Shown here: positions 42,692-51,472 of the stretch, piece after piece
How positions within the stretch are numbered: the stretch's first letter is position 1
Layout: each line of letters opens with the position of its first letter
Source of the DNA: JBCCGR01 sp039029195
GTDB taxonomy: Bacteria; Pseudomonadota; Alphaproteobacteria; Rhizobiales; Rhizobiaceae
NCBI GenBank assembly: GCA_039029195.1
Contig: JBCCGR010000032.1
Span: forward strand, 1-51,472
Reading direction: 5' to 3'
DNA length: 51,472 nt
Program-made: the position numbers and the translations under genes
The notes under the pieces: model-generated
Told to the model about the DNA's origin: nothing
Databases searched by the model: none
The model's input: only the letters and a program-made list of their open reading frames with translations

Positions 42692-43079
42692 CGGCCGGAC
42701 CCGAACCGTCAAGGGCTGGAATTTTGTGCATTCCATCATCGCCAAGCGGCATGGGGTTTACCCGCTCCACATGGCTCATTTTCAGCGGCTCGTAGAGGTG
42801 AGGGAAGAGGGCGCCACCGCGCGCTTCTTCATAGACGAGTTTGTCACCAAGCGCTTTTGTGTCCACGCTGACCAGCAACAAATTGCCAATGTTCGCAAAA
42901 TGGCGCTGCGCTGTGTCGGCAACTTGCGCGGCAGTCGAAAAATGGATGTATCCGTCCGTCAGGTCGATGGATGCGCCGTGAAAAACCCCGGCGGCTTCCG
43001 CCTTCGACCAGGCATCGGCATCGATAATTTTGTAGATCAACTCCGGTGAACCGTGAGCGCTTTCATCTTGTTCGACCAT
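42684..43079 (-). CDS. DUF952 protein
   Basis: A 131-residue small protein of DUF952, seen in SPELIYKIIDADAWSKAEAA, GYIHFSTAAQVADTA and GALFPHLYEPL. The function is unknown. The arrangement with pyrD is common in alphaproteobacteria and may indicate linked expression rather than linked chemistry. The 157 bp upstream hold no gene. Confidence 0.88.
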   Translation of the reverse strand: MVEQDESAHGSPELIYKIIDADAWSKAEAAGVFHGASIDLTDGYIHFSTAAQVADTAQRHFANIGNLLLVSVDTKALGDKLVYEEARGGALFPHLYEPLKMSHVERVNPMPLGDDGMHKIPALDGSGPAGD

Positions 43080-43236
43080 GTTTACCCCTCATGATTGTTC
43101 TTGTTTTTTGGCCGTCCACTCTCCTTCCGATGACGCTACCAGAAGGAAACGGATCAAGAGTAATCGCGTGACCAGGCGGCCTCAAGGCGAATGCCAGCTT
43201 TTCAAGAACATTCTGCCGAACCCTACGCAGGTTGTT

Positions 43237-44838
43237 TTATATTCGATCCACGATCAGACGTTCGCCTAGAGGTTTTCGCAGTTCGCTCAAAAACCGCCGA
43301 CGATCTTCTGAAGGAGCGGGCGTAACAACGCTAACAAGTGTGATCGTAATCAGAGAAACGAAAAAGCCCGCCATGGCAGCCAGCTCAATTGGTTGCGATG
43401 ATAGCTTGACCAGCAACGCCATTTGCTCGGGTTGCAAACCCTCAAGCAAGTTCCGAGCGTTTATGTAGGTGATGGCTGCCGGGGAAAGATAAGTTACCAT
43501 TCCAGCCAGGATCGCGGTGTTGACACCCCACTTTGTGCAACGTGACCACCAGATTGAAGCAACGAACGGCACAAAAAGCGTGGATGCCGCCAGACCGAGC
43601 GCCCACAGCACCAGATCAAACGGCAGCAGTTCAATGCGATCTCCATAGTACAGCATGCCGTAGGCGAAGACGATCATCAGAAAGCGTGCCAGAAACATGC
43701 GGCGGCCCTTGGAGGTTTTCCGCGCAATTATTCGGCGAAAAACGTCGTGGGCCATGCTGTTGGCCGCTGCGAGCAGGGCGCATGACCCGCCAATAAAGCA
43801 CAAAGCGACAAGTCCCAGCTCTGGCAGAATCGTCAAAATGGCGGGAAGGCTGTCAGCCGTGTCAGGACGAATGAGCAATGGAAGCGTTGTCAACACAAGT
43901 GCCATCAGCACGGCACCAATCAACAGTGACCAGGTGCCGGAATCGCGCACTGTGCTGACCGTTCGGGCGCTGTTCGATTTTCCAAAGCACACTGCGAGCA
44001 CGGCACCTCCGGCAATCATGATGCCCACACGCCCGGCGTCGATCCACATCTTTTTGGTGAGCGCGGTGGCTTCATCCAGTCGTTGGGGATCCTGCAGTGC
44101 GGAAGGAGGCGCAATGAGACTTGATACGGGTGATGGGCCATCCACCACCGCCAGATAGATGGCTGGTGTGAGTAAAAGCGTGATCGCCGCAGTGGTCAGG
44201 GCCAGGCCGAGCCAGAGAGAACCTTTCACGCCGCCGATCACCATGCAAATGACCATTGAGACCATGAGCATGGTTGCCGAGGTCTGGGTTGCGAGGCCGA
44301 GCAGTGATGAAATGAGATCCGCACCCAATCGCAGGTTGGCGTTGAGCAATGCGGCAGCGACCATGAGCAGAATCACAAAGGAAAGAAGGCGTATCAGGCT
44401 GGATCGAAACCGGTGCGCAAAGTAGTCGGGCACACTCAATGGTGTGGATCGGCGATAGTAGGGGGCGATGAACTGGCTCGACAGAAACCATGCCAATGCG
44501 ATTGCCGGGGCAAGGTAGACGGTCGTATCGCGTTCTGAAAACGCCAGCGAAACCAGCATGATCCCGCCAATCCACGAGGCGCTGTCGGCGACGGCGATGA
44601 CGACCGCCGGTGCCAGCCGGTTGGCAGAGAAAAATGTCGAGGATTCCAGCGTGCGGCCCATCACGGAAAATGCAACCGCGATGATCGCCAGAATAAGAAA
44701 CAATGCCCACGAGATGACAGACGGTGGGACGCCAAGCTGTTCCAGGAGAAACATCATCGAGGATGCAACAGCAAATCCGCCGATTGCCAGGCTCAGGCGC
44801 GACGGAGCGTGCTGGAAGGGGGCGTCTTCAACGATCAT
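43237..44838 (-). CDS. Sodium:solute symporter, large subunit (SSS family)
   Basis: A 533-residue SSS transporter of about 13 membrane helices. The Na+ site regions are ADSASWIGGIMLVSLAFSER and FIGGSCALLAAANSMAHDVF, and PLSVPDYFAHRF is the common SSS cytosolic motif. Its pairing with a small DUF4212-like subunit is the layout of the VC_2705/ActP-type carboxylate permeases; acetate or another short acid is the likely solute. ATG 44838 overlaps the stop of the small subunit by 11 bp. Upstream starts 44880 and 44859 are also open. Confidence 0.88.
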   Translation of the reverse strand: MIVEDAPFQHAPSRLSLAIGGFAVASSMMFLLEQLGVPPSVISWALFLILAIIAVAFSVMGRTLESSTFFSANRLAPAVVIAVADSASWIGGIMLVSLAFSERDTTVYLAPAIALAWFLSSQFIAPYYRRSTPLSVPDYFAHRFRSSLIRLLSFVILLMVAAALLNANLRLGADLISSLLGLATQTSATMLMVSMVICMVIGGVKGSLWLGLALTTAAITLLLTPAIYLAVVDGPSPVSSLIAPPSALQDPQRLDEATALTKKMWIDAGRVGIMIAGGAVLAVCFGKSNSARTVSTVRDSGTWSLLIGAVLMALVLTTLPLLIRPDTADSLPAILTILPELGLVALCFIGGSCALLAAANSMAHDVFRRIIARKTSKGRRMFLARFLMIVFAYGMLYYGDRIELLPFDLVLWALGLAASTLFVPFVASIWWSRCTKWGVNTAILAGMVTYLSPAAITYINARNLLEGLQPEQMALLVKLSSQPIELAAMAGFFVSLITITLVSVVTPAPSEDRRRFLSELRKPLGERLIVDRI

Positions 44839-45091
44839 CGGCCACGTCGAACTGTTCATCAACCGAACGGCGTACGGCAATTGACGCGTTGCAAATGGCA
44901 GCGAGGATCAATGGTATCAGCACGATGAGCGCCAGATCACCAAATGCGATGCCGGAAAACAAGCTGTTCAACAGCGGGCGAAAATAGATCAGGAGTCCAA
45001 CAGCAACAATGGCGGCAAGCAAGGCTTGCAATTCAACAAAACGCGCATTGCGCCACCAGTTCGCCTCCGACTGATCGACATGTCGCCCCAT
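44828..45091 (-). CDS. DUF4212-like small subunit of the symporter
   Basis: An 87-residue protein with WWRNARFVELQALLAAI and two membrane helices (VAVGLLIYFRPLLNS and ALIVLIPLILAAICNASIAV). This matches the small partner of VC_2705-type sodium symporters (DUF4212 or the related DUF485), probably needed for stability of the large subunit. GTG 45118 is an in-frame alternative; ATG 45091 has GGA at short spacing. Expression may be controlled by the GTTTAAAC pair upstream. Confidence 0.78.
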   Translation of the reverse strand: MGRHVDQSEANWWRNARFVELQALLAAIVAVGLLIYFRPLLNSLFSGIAFGDLALIVLIPLILAAICNASIAVRRSVDEQFDVADDR

Positions 45092-45120
45092 GATTCCGGA
45101 AACCTGCAGTTCGCTCACTC

Positions 45121-45165
45121 GCGATGACTATCGCAACATGGAGCTTCGTTTAAACCAGTTTAAAC
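45121..45165. promoter_or_regulatory. Tandem GTTTAAAC palindromes and a short inverted repeat
   Basis: GTTTAAAC occurs at 45148-45155 and 45158-45165, ten bases apart, so both palindromes face the same side of the helix. GCGAT (45121-45125) and ATCGC (45130-45134) form a small inverted repeat beside them. The element is in the divergent gap between the symporter and the LuxR regulator, the expected site of a dimeric regulator that controls both. Confidence 0.6.
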
Positions 45166-45345
45166 CGGGATAGAAGGATCAAACGCACAGCGCAAAAGGA
45201 TTTGCGCGGAAGCCATGCCTTGAACTCTGCCTGACCTAGGATCAGCGGGTGCTTGCAACAGAATTGGCGAAGTTTAATAATGACCAATATTTTCCGGTGC
45301 GAAGAGGAGCCATCGCCCTGGGAAGGTGGTCGGGAGGATTGTCCA

Positions 45346-46032
45346 ATGCAGGCAAGGGATGCGCTGGCTGGTTCAGCCACAATTGTGGTGGTTGATGATC
45401 ATCCCCTGTTTCGAGGGGCATTGCGTCTGGCGCTGGAAGAGCATTTTTCCGGTGGTGAGAGACCGGACATTGTGGAAGCCGCAAACCTCGATGACGCTCA
45501 GGAGCGATTGAGCGAAACTGAAGACGTCGATCTGGTGTTACTTGATCTTACAATGCCGGGCGTTTCGGGGTTTTCCGGACTGGTGGGCCTGAGGGCCAAA
45601 TATCCGACAGTTCCTGTTATCGTGGTTTCCGCCAGAGAGGACTCGGCGACGATCCGGCGCTCGCTTGAACTCGGTGCATCGGGTTTTGTTCCAAAATCTT
45701 CCGATATGAACACCATTCGCGAAGCGGTGGATCAGGTTCTTCAGGGCATGATCTGGTCGCCGAATGATGTTGAACTTGGGTCGGAAAATGATCCTGACGT
45801 CGCTGATCTTTTAGCCCGCATGCGCTCACTGACACCACAACAGACCCGGGTCCTCACCATGCTTGGTGAAGGATTGCTGAACAAGCAAATCGCCTATGAT
45901 CTCAGCGTTTCGGAAGCAACGGTAAAAGCGCACGTTTCGGCCATCCTGCATAAGCTGAACGTCGACAGTCGAACGCAGGCAGCCATTCGGTTATCCAGGA
46001 TCGGACCCGAAATTCTTGAACCGATTGATTGA
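45346..46032 (+). CDS. LuxR/NarL-type response regulator (CrbR-like)
   Basis: A 228-residue regulator. The receiver domain has VVVDDHPLFRGALRLAL, the phospho-acceptor D67 in LLDLTMPG, VSAREDS and K in FVPKSSD. The C-terminal LuxR HTH is LTPQQTRVLTMLGEGLLNKQ then IAYDLSVSEATVKAHVS. ATG 45346 is chosen because GGGAGG lies eight bases upstream; the frame is open to 45253. It converges with the hybrid symporter-kinase and is divergent from the symporter, exactly the CrbSR/MxtR-ErdR arrangement that controls acetyl-CoA synthetase in gamma-proteobacteria. Alphaproteobacterial targets are inferred. Confidence 0.88.
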   Translation: MQARDALAGSATIVVVDDHPLFRGALRLALEEHFSGGERPDIVEAANLDDAQERLSETEDVDLVLLDLTMPGVSGFSGLVGLRAKYPTVPVIVVSAREDSATIRRSLELGASGFVPKSSDMNTIREAVDQVLQGMIWSPNDVELGSENDPDVADLLARMRSLTPQQTRVLTMLGEGLLNKQIAYDLSVSEATVKAHVSAILHKLNVDSRTQAAIRLSRIGPEILEPID

Positions 46033-46084
46033 TCGGGATCGTCCGAAAGTTTGAAAGCCACAACCTTTCCGAAGACTGTAGCTG

Positions 46085-49000
46085 CTACTCCGCTGCCGTT
46101 TGATGGGCCATGTGCTGGTTGAGAACCGCGCGCAGGGCAGCAGGTTTGACCGGTTTGTTGATCAACGTGATGTTGGCCTCGTCCGTCGCATTGCGCAGAT
46201 CGGATGAACGATCGGCACTGACGATAGCCGCGGGGAGATTTTCTCCGCACACAGCTCGAATTTCCCCAATCAACTGCAACCCGGTTTCATCCTCGAGATG
46301 AAAGTCAGCAAGCACGATATCAGGTGCGCGGTCCCTCACCAGTTCGAGCGCATCGCGACCGTTTTCGGCCGTTCGCACATAACAGCCCCAATTTGATAGA
46401 AGCGATCGCATTCCATCCAGAATCGCCGGCTCATTGTCGATGCAAAGCACATCTGTTCCGCCAACTGTATGCGCCGCGCTGTCAGTTGCTTCCACGGGCT
46501 GTGACATGGGAATTTCGCTGACATTGCCAAGCGGGATGTGAACAGAGAATACGGATCCTCTGCCGGGAACCGATTCCACACTGACCGGCATGTCCAGCGC
46601 CTTAGAGATGCGCTCAACAATAGACAGACCGAGACCAAGGCCCTGCGCTTGTTGTTTGCCGGACTTCAAACGATGAAACTCGTTGTAGATGAACGCCAGA
46701 TTTTTCGGTTCAATTCCTATCCCGGTATCGTGCACATCAATCGTCAAAAGGCCGTCCTGTTTTTTGCACAGCAATGTGACTTTACCGTCTCGAGTGTATT
46801 TGATCGCGTTGGAAACAAGGTTCTGCACCAGGCGACGCAGCAGATTCCGGTCTGAGCGGACAACGGCTCCAGATTCCCGGATTTCGAGCTTCAGCCCTTT
46901 TTCTTCTGCAAACGGCTGGAATTCGACACGGATTTGTTGAAGCAGTTTGTCGAGTTTGAAATCTGTGATCTCAGGCTTCAAGGCTCCTGTATCAAGCCTG
47001 GAAATGGCGAGAACGGCCCCCAGTATTTCATCAACCGACGCCAAAGATTCATCAATGTTTTCTGCCAGGCGTTGATTTTCGTTGGAATCCAAACGCTCCT
47101 TCAACGACGAGGAATAGAGCCGCGCCGCATTGAGTGGTTGCAGGATATCGTGGCCGACAGCGGCCAGAAATCGGGTTTTGCCGATATTGGCGCGATCGGC
47201 GGCATCGGTGGCCTCGGCCAATTGTCTGTTGGATTCAGTGAGTGCCTGTGTTCGTTCCTCAACCCGTTTTTCAAGGGTTTCATTGGCAAGCTTCAGGGCA
47301 GCGGCAGCGTTCACGCGCTCGGTCATGTCGCTCCACGAAACCACGAGACCGCCGCCTGGCATGGGGCTGGTCATCACCTCCAGAATACGGCCCTGTTTTC
47401 GGTTTCTGAGTTGCCAGGGAGACCGTTCTCCAATCAGTTTTGAAGCAAGCGCCGCGCCATCCGGGTCGGATGCGAGATTGATCGACAGGCTTGCAATGGA
47501 GCGGGCAATGGTGGTCAGCGGTGTCCCCGCCTGCCCGATGTCGGGTGGCAGGTCGAGCAGCTTGCGAAATTGTCGGTTCCAGCTCGATAGGTGAAAATTG
47601 CTGTCGAACACGCAGATGCCCTGATCAACCTGATCGATCGCGGTCTGAAGCAAATCACGATTGTAACGAAGAGCTTCCGAAGCGTCGTCAAGCAGCTTCA
47701 GGGTCGAGTGGGGCGAGGCTTCGTGTTTTTGAAGCAACAATGAAAGCACAAGACGGGCAGAAGCTGCTCCAATCGCACTTGCAAGCAATTGTTCGGAGAA
47801 CCGGAAAAAGGATGAATCTGCTGTCTTTTCAGGCTCGAGCGTTGACCCGGATTCTGACGCATAGGCCTGAAAGGCGCGCTGTGCGCGCTCGTTTCCAAGA
47901 TAGCGGGCCGCCGTCTCCATCATTGCCCCTTGAGTCACAACGGGCGCCAGTGCTCCCATGACGGGCGCAGGCAGTCTGTCGCGGGGGACAAAGATTGCTG
48001 CCTGAAGCCGCTCCAGCGCGTGCAATGGCCGGGAGTAACTCGCCAGCACAAAGCAAAGTGCGTTGACGCTGAGGCTCCACAACACTCCATGAGTGAGTGG
48101 TGCGAGTTCCGTGCCAAACAGACTCTGGGGTCGTAGAAAGTCCAGTCCGAACGGGCCCGAGACCAGTAAAGCATCGGAAGCATCCAGCACTGTCGGCAAA
48201 AACAGCGTGTAGACCCAAGTCAAAAATCCGGCACCCATACCAAACAGCGCGCCGCGCGCGCTGGCCCGTCGCCAGACCAACCCGCCAAAGAAGGCCGGGG
48301 CGAATTGTGCCACGGCGGCAAAGGACAACAGCCCGATTGACGCCAATGCGGCGGTTTCATCGGCCACCTGAAAATAGGCATAGGCCATCATCATGACGAC
48401 GAAAATTGCCGTGCGCCGGATATAGAGAAGCAGCTTGCCCATATCGCGTTCGAACGGGTTGTTTTCTCCGGCACGGAAGCGCAGCAAAATGGGCAAAACA
48501 ATCGTGTTCGATATCATGATCGCGAGCGCCACACAGGCGACGATCACCATGGCTGTTGCCGCAGACAGTCCACCTAAAAATGTGAGCATCGAGACAAATG
48601 GCGCTTGTGCGTCAATTGGCAGTGCCAGCACAAAATTGTCGGCATCGATGCTTGAACCAAACTTCAAAAGGCCGGCCAACGCGACGGGAACCACAAAGAG
48701 ATTGATGAGCACCAGATAGAGCGGAAACAGCCAGGCGGCCTTGCGGAGCTCAGATTGTGACCGGTTTTCCACCACGCCCACGTGAAACTGCCGGGGCAGC
48801 AAAATGGCCGCAAAGAAGCTCAGCAATGTGAGAATGGCAAAGTTGCCGGGATTGACCCCGAACTGAAACTGATCAAGCACAAATGCAGAGTTTTGCGCCT
48901 GCATTATCAGATCACCAAACCCGTCGAATATGATGAAGGTGACGAACAGACCGGCCACCAGAAAAGCACCCAGCTTGACGACCGATTCCATGGCGACAGC

Positions 49001-49582
49001 CAAAATCAGACCGTCCTGGTGTTCTGTCGCATCCGCGTGGCGGGTGCCGAACAGGATTGCGAAGATGGCAAGGAGAACTGCAATCGCAAATGGCGTGTCA
49101 AACAGTCCGGAATTGTCCGGACCGAACGGTTGAAATTCGCTCACCATGATGTCGACGGAGAACGAAACGGCCTTCAATTGCAGGGCGATATACGGCACCG
49201 CTCCGACCACCGCGATCAAGGTGGCGAATGAAGCAACCGCAACGCTTTTGCCGTAGCGGGCGGAAATGAAGTCGGCGATTGAAGTGATGCGTTCAGATTT
49301 TGCAAGGCGGACAATCCGGGACATAATCGGATAGCCGACCGTGACCATCAGAACCGGTCCAAGATAGATTGCAAGAAAATCAAGACCGCTCGTTGCTGCC
49401 AACCCGACAGACCCGAAGAATGTCCACGATGTACAGTAGACCGCCAATGACAGGGCGTAGATCACAGGGCGGGATCGGTGGGCGGTGGTTTTCGATTTTC
49501 TGCGGTCGCCGAAGCTCGCGACCACGAACAATAGCACCACGTAGATCAAAGCTGCCGCAACGACTGTCCAGCCTTGAATCAT
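46085..49582 (-). CDS. CrbS-like hybrid histidine kinase with SSS transporter domain
   Basis: A 1165-residue fusion. The first ~500 residues are a sodium:solute symporter domain with about 13 membrane helices (SLAVYCTSWTFFGSVGLAA, AVAMESVVKLGAFLVAGLFV, TFLGGLSAATAMVIVACVAL). Next come a PAS-like region (IDQVDQGICVFDSNFHLSSW) and a coiled coil, then HisKA with H811 in AVGHDILQPLNAARL, the HATPase motifs NLVSNAIKYT, DTGIGIEP and GLGLGLSI, and a C-terminal receiver with D1093 in VLADFHLEDETG. GGAGGG lies before the ATG. CrbS-type kinases sense a solute through the transporter part and phosphorylate a LuxR regulator. The receiver on the kinase suggests a phosphorelay or a buffered output. Confidence 0.93.
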   Translation of the reverse strand: MIQGWTVVAAALIYVVLLFVVASFGDRRKSKTTAHRSRPVIYALSLAVYCTSWTFFGSVGLAATSGLDFLAIYLGPVLMVTVGYPIMSRIVRLAKSERITSIADFISARYGKSVAVASFATLIAVVGAVPYIALQLKAVSFSVDIMVSEFQPFGPDNSGLFDTPFAIAVLLAIFAILFGTRHADATEHQDGLILAVAMESVVKLGAFLVAGLFVTFIIFDGFGDLIMQAQNSAFVLDQFQFGVNPGNFAILTLLSFFAAILLPRQFHVGVVENRSQSELRKAAWLFPLYLVLINLFVVPVALAGLLKFGSSIDADNFVLALPIDAQAPFVSMLTFLGGLSAATAMVIVACVALAIMISNTIVLPILLRFRAGENNPFERDMGKLLLYIRRTAIFVVMMMAYAYFQVADETAALASIGLLSFAAVAQFAPAFFGGLVWRRASARGALFGMGAGFLTWVYTLFLPTVLDASDALLVSGPFGLDFLRPQSLFGTELAPLTHGVLWSLSVNALCFVLASYSRPLHALERLQAAIFVPRDRLPAPVMGALAPVVTQGAMMETAARYLGNERAQRAFQAYASESGSTLEPEKTADSSFFRFSEQLLASAIGAASARLVLSLLLQKHEASPHSTLKLLDDASEALRYNRDLLQTAIDQVDQGICVFDSNFHLSSWNRQFRKLLDLPPDIGQAGTPLTTIARSIASLSINLASDPDGAALASKLIGERSPWQLRNRKQGRILEVMTSPMPGGGLVVSWSDMTERVNAAAALKLANETLEKRVEERTQALTESNRQLAEATDAADRANIGKTRFLAAVGHDILQPLNAARLYSSSLKERLDSNENQRLAENIDESLASVDEILGAVLAISRLDTGALKPEITDFKLDKLLQQIRVEFQPFAEEKGLKLEIRESGAVVRSDRNLLRRLVQNLVSNAIKYTRDGKVTLLCKKQDGLLTIDVHDTGIGIEPKNLAFIYNEFHRLKSGKQQAQGLGLGLSIVERISKALDMPVSVESVPGRGSVFSVHIPLGNVSEIPMSQPVEATDSAAHTVGGTDVLCIDNEPAILDGMRSLLSNWGCYVRTAENGRDALELVRDRAPDIVLADFHLEDETGLQLIGEIRAVCGENLPAAIVSADRSSDLRNATDEANITLINKPVKPAALRAVLNQHMAHQTAAE

Positions 49583-49840
49583 TTGAGTTCACCCTCCGCG
49601 AGAGTCTGCCCAACTGACGGTCTGCCTCCACTCCCAGGGGCAAACTGACCATATGCGCCATGCGAAGTCCATATTTGGCGGATATCTGCCTTTACGACCC
49701 GTCAAGCCGAGTTAAGGTGCTATGAGCGGAACGTGGCGATTTCACCCACAAATTGCAACGCCAAGCGGTTCGCGGGCCAGGCAGCTTTCCGTTTGAGAAC
49801 TGTCGGTCAGGGATATTGTGGGAAAAATGAAGGGGACAGA

Positions 49841-50266
49841 ATGTTCAAGGAATTTCAGGAGTTTATCGCCAAGGGCAATGTTATGGACCTTGCCGTTGGT
49901 GTTATCATTGGTGGTGCATTTGGCTTGATCGTTTCATCACTGGTGGGCGACATCATCATGCCAGTTGTAGGTTGGATTTTCGGCGGTTTCGATTTCTCCA
50001 ACTATTTTATTGCTTTGTCTGACAAGGTGACCGCGGCTGATCTCAAGGGTGCGAAAGAGCAAGGTGCGGTATTCGCCTACGGCAATTTCATCACCGTGAT
50101 CATCAACTTCCTCATTCTTGCCTGGATCATTTTCCTGATGGTTCGCGCCGTGAACAATATGAAGCGCAAGGAAGAAGAAAAGCCAAAGGCACCGCCTGCG
50201 CCGTCAAAGGAAGAGGTTTTGCTGACGGAAATTCGCGACGCGCTGGTTGCGCAAAACAAGTCGTAG
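49841..50266 (+). CDS. mscL: Large-conductance mechanosensitive channel
   Basis: A 141-residue MscL of usual size. The N-terminal FKEFQEFIAKGNVMDLAVGV and IIGGAFGLIVSSLVGDIIMP form TM1 with the pore constriction, and NFITVIINFLILAWIIFLMV is TM2. The cytosolic tail includes KEEEKPKAPPAPSKEEVLL and the final coil. It opens under high membrane tension in osmotic downshock. ATG 49841 follows AAGGGGACAG; the open frame to 49733 lacks family features. It is a single cistron followed by a terminator-like hairpin. Confidence 0.96.
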   Translation: MFKEFQEFIAKGNVMDLAVGVIIGGAFGLIVSSLVGDIIMPVVGWIFGGFDFSNYFIALSDKVTAADLKGAKEQGAVFAYGNFITVIINFLILAWIIFLMVRAVNNMKRKEEEKPKAPPAPSKEEVLLTEIRDALVAQNKS

Positions 50267-50299
50267 CAAACGCCTAGCGATCCAAAGAGTGCTCACGAT

Positions 50300-50340
50300 C
50301 CTCACCCGGCCAGATCGGGTGGGGACTGTGACTTTTTTGT
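50300..50340 (+). terminator. Terminator-like hairpin after mscL
   Basis: CCTCACCCG (50300-50308) and CGGGTGGGG (50316-50324) form a nine-pair stem with one G-U pair and a seven-base loop. A T-rich tract (TTTTTTGTTTTTT) begins eight bases later, so terminating activity is likely but not textbook. Confidence 0.6.
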
Positions 50341-50436
50341 TTTTTAGTCTCTGAAGTCGGAGCCGAGTCCGTTCTGTTCATTTCGCTCACCGGGGCGTAA
50401 GGTCGGTGCCTACTTTCTCCCCATATCTGAATTGCA

Positions 50437-51472
50437 ATGTCGTTTACACCACATCTGAGCACGGCCGCGCGGGACCTTCCCGAAAGCGGTGTAGTCGCTG
50501 TCATGAATTTCGGCCGAACCAAAGAAAATGTGGTTCCGCTTTGGGTCGGGGAGGGTGATCTTCCGACCCCCGACTTTATATCCCAAGCGGCGAACAAGGG
50601 GCTCGCAGACGGAGAAACATTTTACACTTGGCAGCGTGGCATCCCCGAACTGCGGCAGGCCCTCGCAAACTACCACCAGCGGCTTTACAAAAAACCCATG
50701 CAGCCGGACCGTTTCTTTGTCACAGGTTCGGGCATGCAGGCCATCATGCTCGCAGTTCAGGCTGTTGCAGGTCCGGGCGACGAGGTGATTGTGCCCGCGC
50801 CGTACTGGCCCAACATTCATGCAGCCGTGTCGATCAATCGTTCCACTCCGGTCGTGGTGGAGATGGATTTTGATCCTGTTGCAGGCTGGTCTCTTGATTT
50901 GGAGAAAATTGAGCGATCAATCACGCCGAACACCAAGGCAATGTTTCTCAATACGCCGTCAAACCCGACCGGATGGGTTGCCGACCGCGAAACGCTTCAG
51001 GCATTGCTCGAACTTGCGCGCAAGAACGGTCTCTGGATTCTTGCCGATGAGGTCTATGCCCGCTTTGTCTATGATCGCGATGCTGCTCCATCCTTTTATG
51101 ATGTCATCGAACCTGACGACCGACTGATTTTCGTCAATACGTTTTCCAAGAACTGGGCCATGACCGGGTGGCGTGTGGGATGGATTTCCGCGCCGCCGGA
51201 GTTGGGTCAGGTGTTCGAAAATCTGGTGCAATACAATACGTCAGGGGTGGCGGCCTTTCTGCAACGCGGTGCGGTGACCGCGCTGGCTGAGGGCGAGGGT
51301 TTTTTTCAGATGCAACTTGATCGGGCGCGAAAGGGTCGCGACATTCTGAGCGACGCCCTGTCCCAGTCCGGTTGTGCGTCCTTTGCTAAACCGGATGGCA
51401 CGTTCTACCTGTTCTTCCATATTGATGGCGAGGATGACGCGACCGATCTTGCCTATCGGCTTGTCGATGAGG
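50437..51472 (+). CDS. Pyridoxal-phosphate aminotransferase class I/II (partial, runs off end)
   Basis: The first 345 codons of a fold-type I aminotransferase; the C-terminus is beyond the window. Features: LWVGEGDLPTPDF, TYTW-like FYTWQRGIPELRQAL, TGSGMQAIMLAVQAV (cofactor pocket), NTPSNPTGWV, ADEVYARFVYD and the Schiff-base lysine K238 in NTFSKNWAMTGWRVGW. The family transaminates aspartate, aromatic or branched amino acids; specificity cannot be read. ATG 50437 matches the family N-terminus but no ribosome-binding site is clear. It may be monocistronic, 170 bp after mscL. Confidence 0.9.
   Translation, partial: MSFTPHLSTAARDLPESGVVAVMNFGRTKENVVPLWVGEGDLPTPDFISQAANKGLADGETFYTWQRGIPELRQALANYHQRLYKKPMQPDRFFVTGSGMQAIMLAVQAVAGPGDEVIVPAPYWPNIHAAVSINRSTPVVVEMDFDPVAGWSLDLEKIERSITPNTKAMFLNTPSNPTGWVADRETLQALLELARKNGLWILADEVYARFVYDRDAAPSFYDVIEPDDRLIFVNTFSKNWAMTGWRVGWISAPPELGQVFENLVQYNTSGVAAFLQRGAVTALAEGEGFFQMQLDRARKGRDILSDALSQSGCASFAKPDGTFYLFFHIDGEDDATDLAYRLVDE

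Overview
The window is ordinary chromosomal DNA of an alphaproteobacterium, most likely a member of the Hyphomicrobiales (Rhizobiales). Evidence: an rrn operon end with alphaproteobacterial 23S/5S sequence, a class I lysyl-tRNA synthetase, a PodJ-like polarity protein with a CtrA-like site in front of it, a RIME-like double-hairpin repeat, and a MerR-controlled fatty-acid-oxidation operon of the layout seen in that order. No integrase, transposase, plasmid or CRISPR signal was found, so I regard it as core genome with a few accessory patches.

Layout. 1-507: 3' end of 23S rRNA, 5S rRNA and terminator. 0.6-3.1 kb: a SnoaL-like gene broken by an in-frame amber codon, then an orphan B12-binding radical SAM protein and a palindromic repeat. 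3.1-8.2 kb: an acyl-CoA/alcohol catabolic cluster (CaiB-type CoA transferase, zinc alcohol dehydrogenase, MmgE/PrpD, acyl-CoA dehydrogenase). 8.3-10.9 kb: KefF/KefC-like K+/H+ antiporter pair with a His-rich insertion. 10.9-13.2 kb: two separate saccharopine dehydrogenases, probably for lysine degradation, then tRNA-Arg(ACG). 13.7-24.3 kb: single genes of many kinds: small secreted Ca-loop proteins, YdcF, a phage-type DUF2793 fibre protein with a coupled partner, a periplasmic binding protein, a sterol-desaturase family enzyme, TerB, LysRS, a nuclease-like protein, a cupin, a LexA/CI-type repressor with a perfect operator-like inverted repeat, and an HCCA-isomerase/DsbA-family protein. 24.4-26.0 kb: membrane EAL phosphodiesterase with a degenerate GGDEF domain.

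26.2-34.8 kb: the best-defined unit, a seven-gene minus-strand beta-oxidation operon (long acyl-CoA dehydrogenase, small ribbon-helix-helix-like protein, second acyl-CoA dehydrogenase, PaaI-type thioesterase, glutathione S-transferase, thiolase, FadJ), closed by a hairpin terminator and headed by a MerR regulator gene and a 24-bp perfect palindrome. 35.1-39.6 kb: a 94-codon ORF ending in a frame-shifted overlap with the PodJ-like gene. 39.6-43.1 kb: DUF3429, MATE exporter, PyrD and DUF952. 43.2-49.6 kb: a CrbSR-like acetate/carboxylate-sensing module: a two-subunit sodium:solute symporter, a LuxR-type response regulator and a giant symporter-histidine-kinase hybrid. 49.8-51.5 kb: MscL and the start of a PLP aminotransferase that runs off the end.

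Most genes belong to recognised families. The items most worth a second look are the CrbSR-like module with its tandem GTTTAAAC palindromes, the beta-oxidation operon with an embedded RHH-like protein and its palindrome, the isolated DUF2793 fibre pair, the orphan radical SAM protein, and the A10 homopolymer junction in front of podJ. I did not find a convincing wholly new system; every functional statement is from reading the sequence only.
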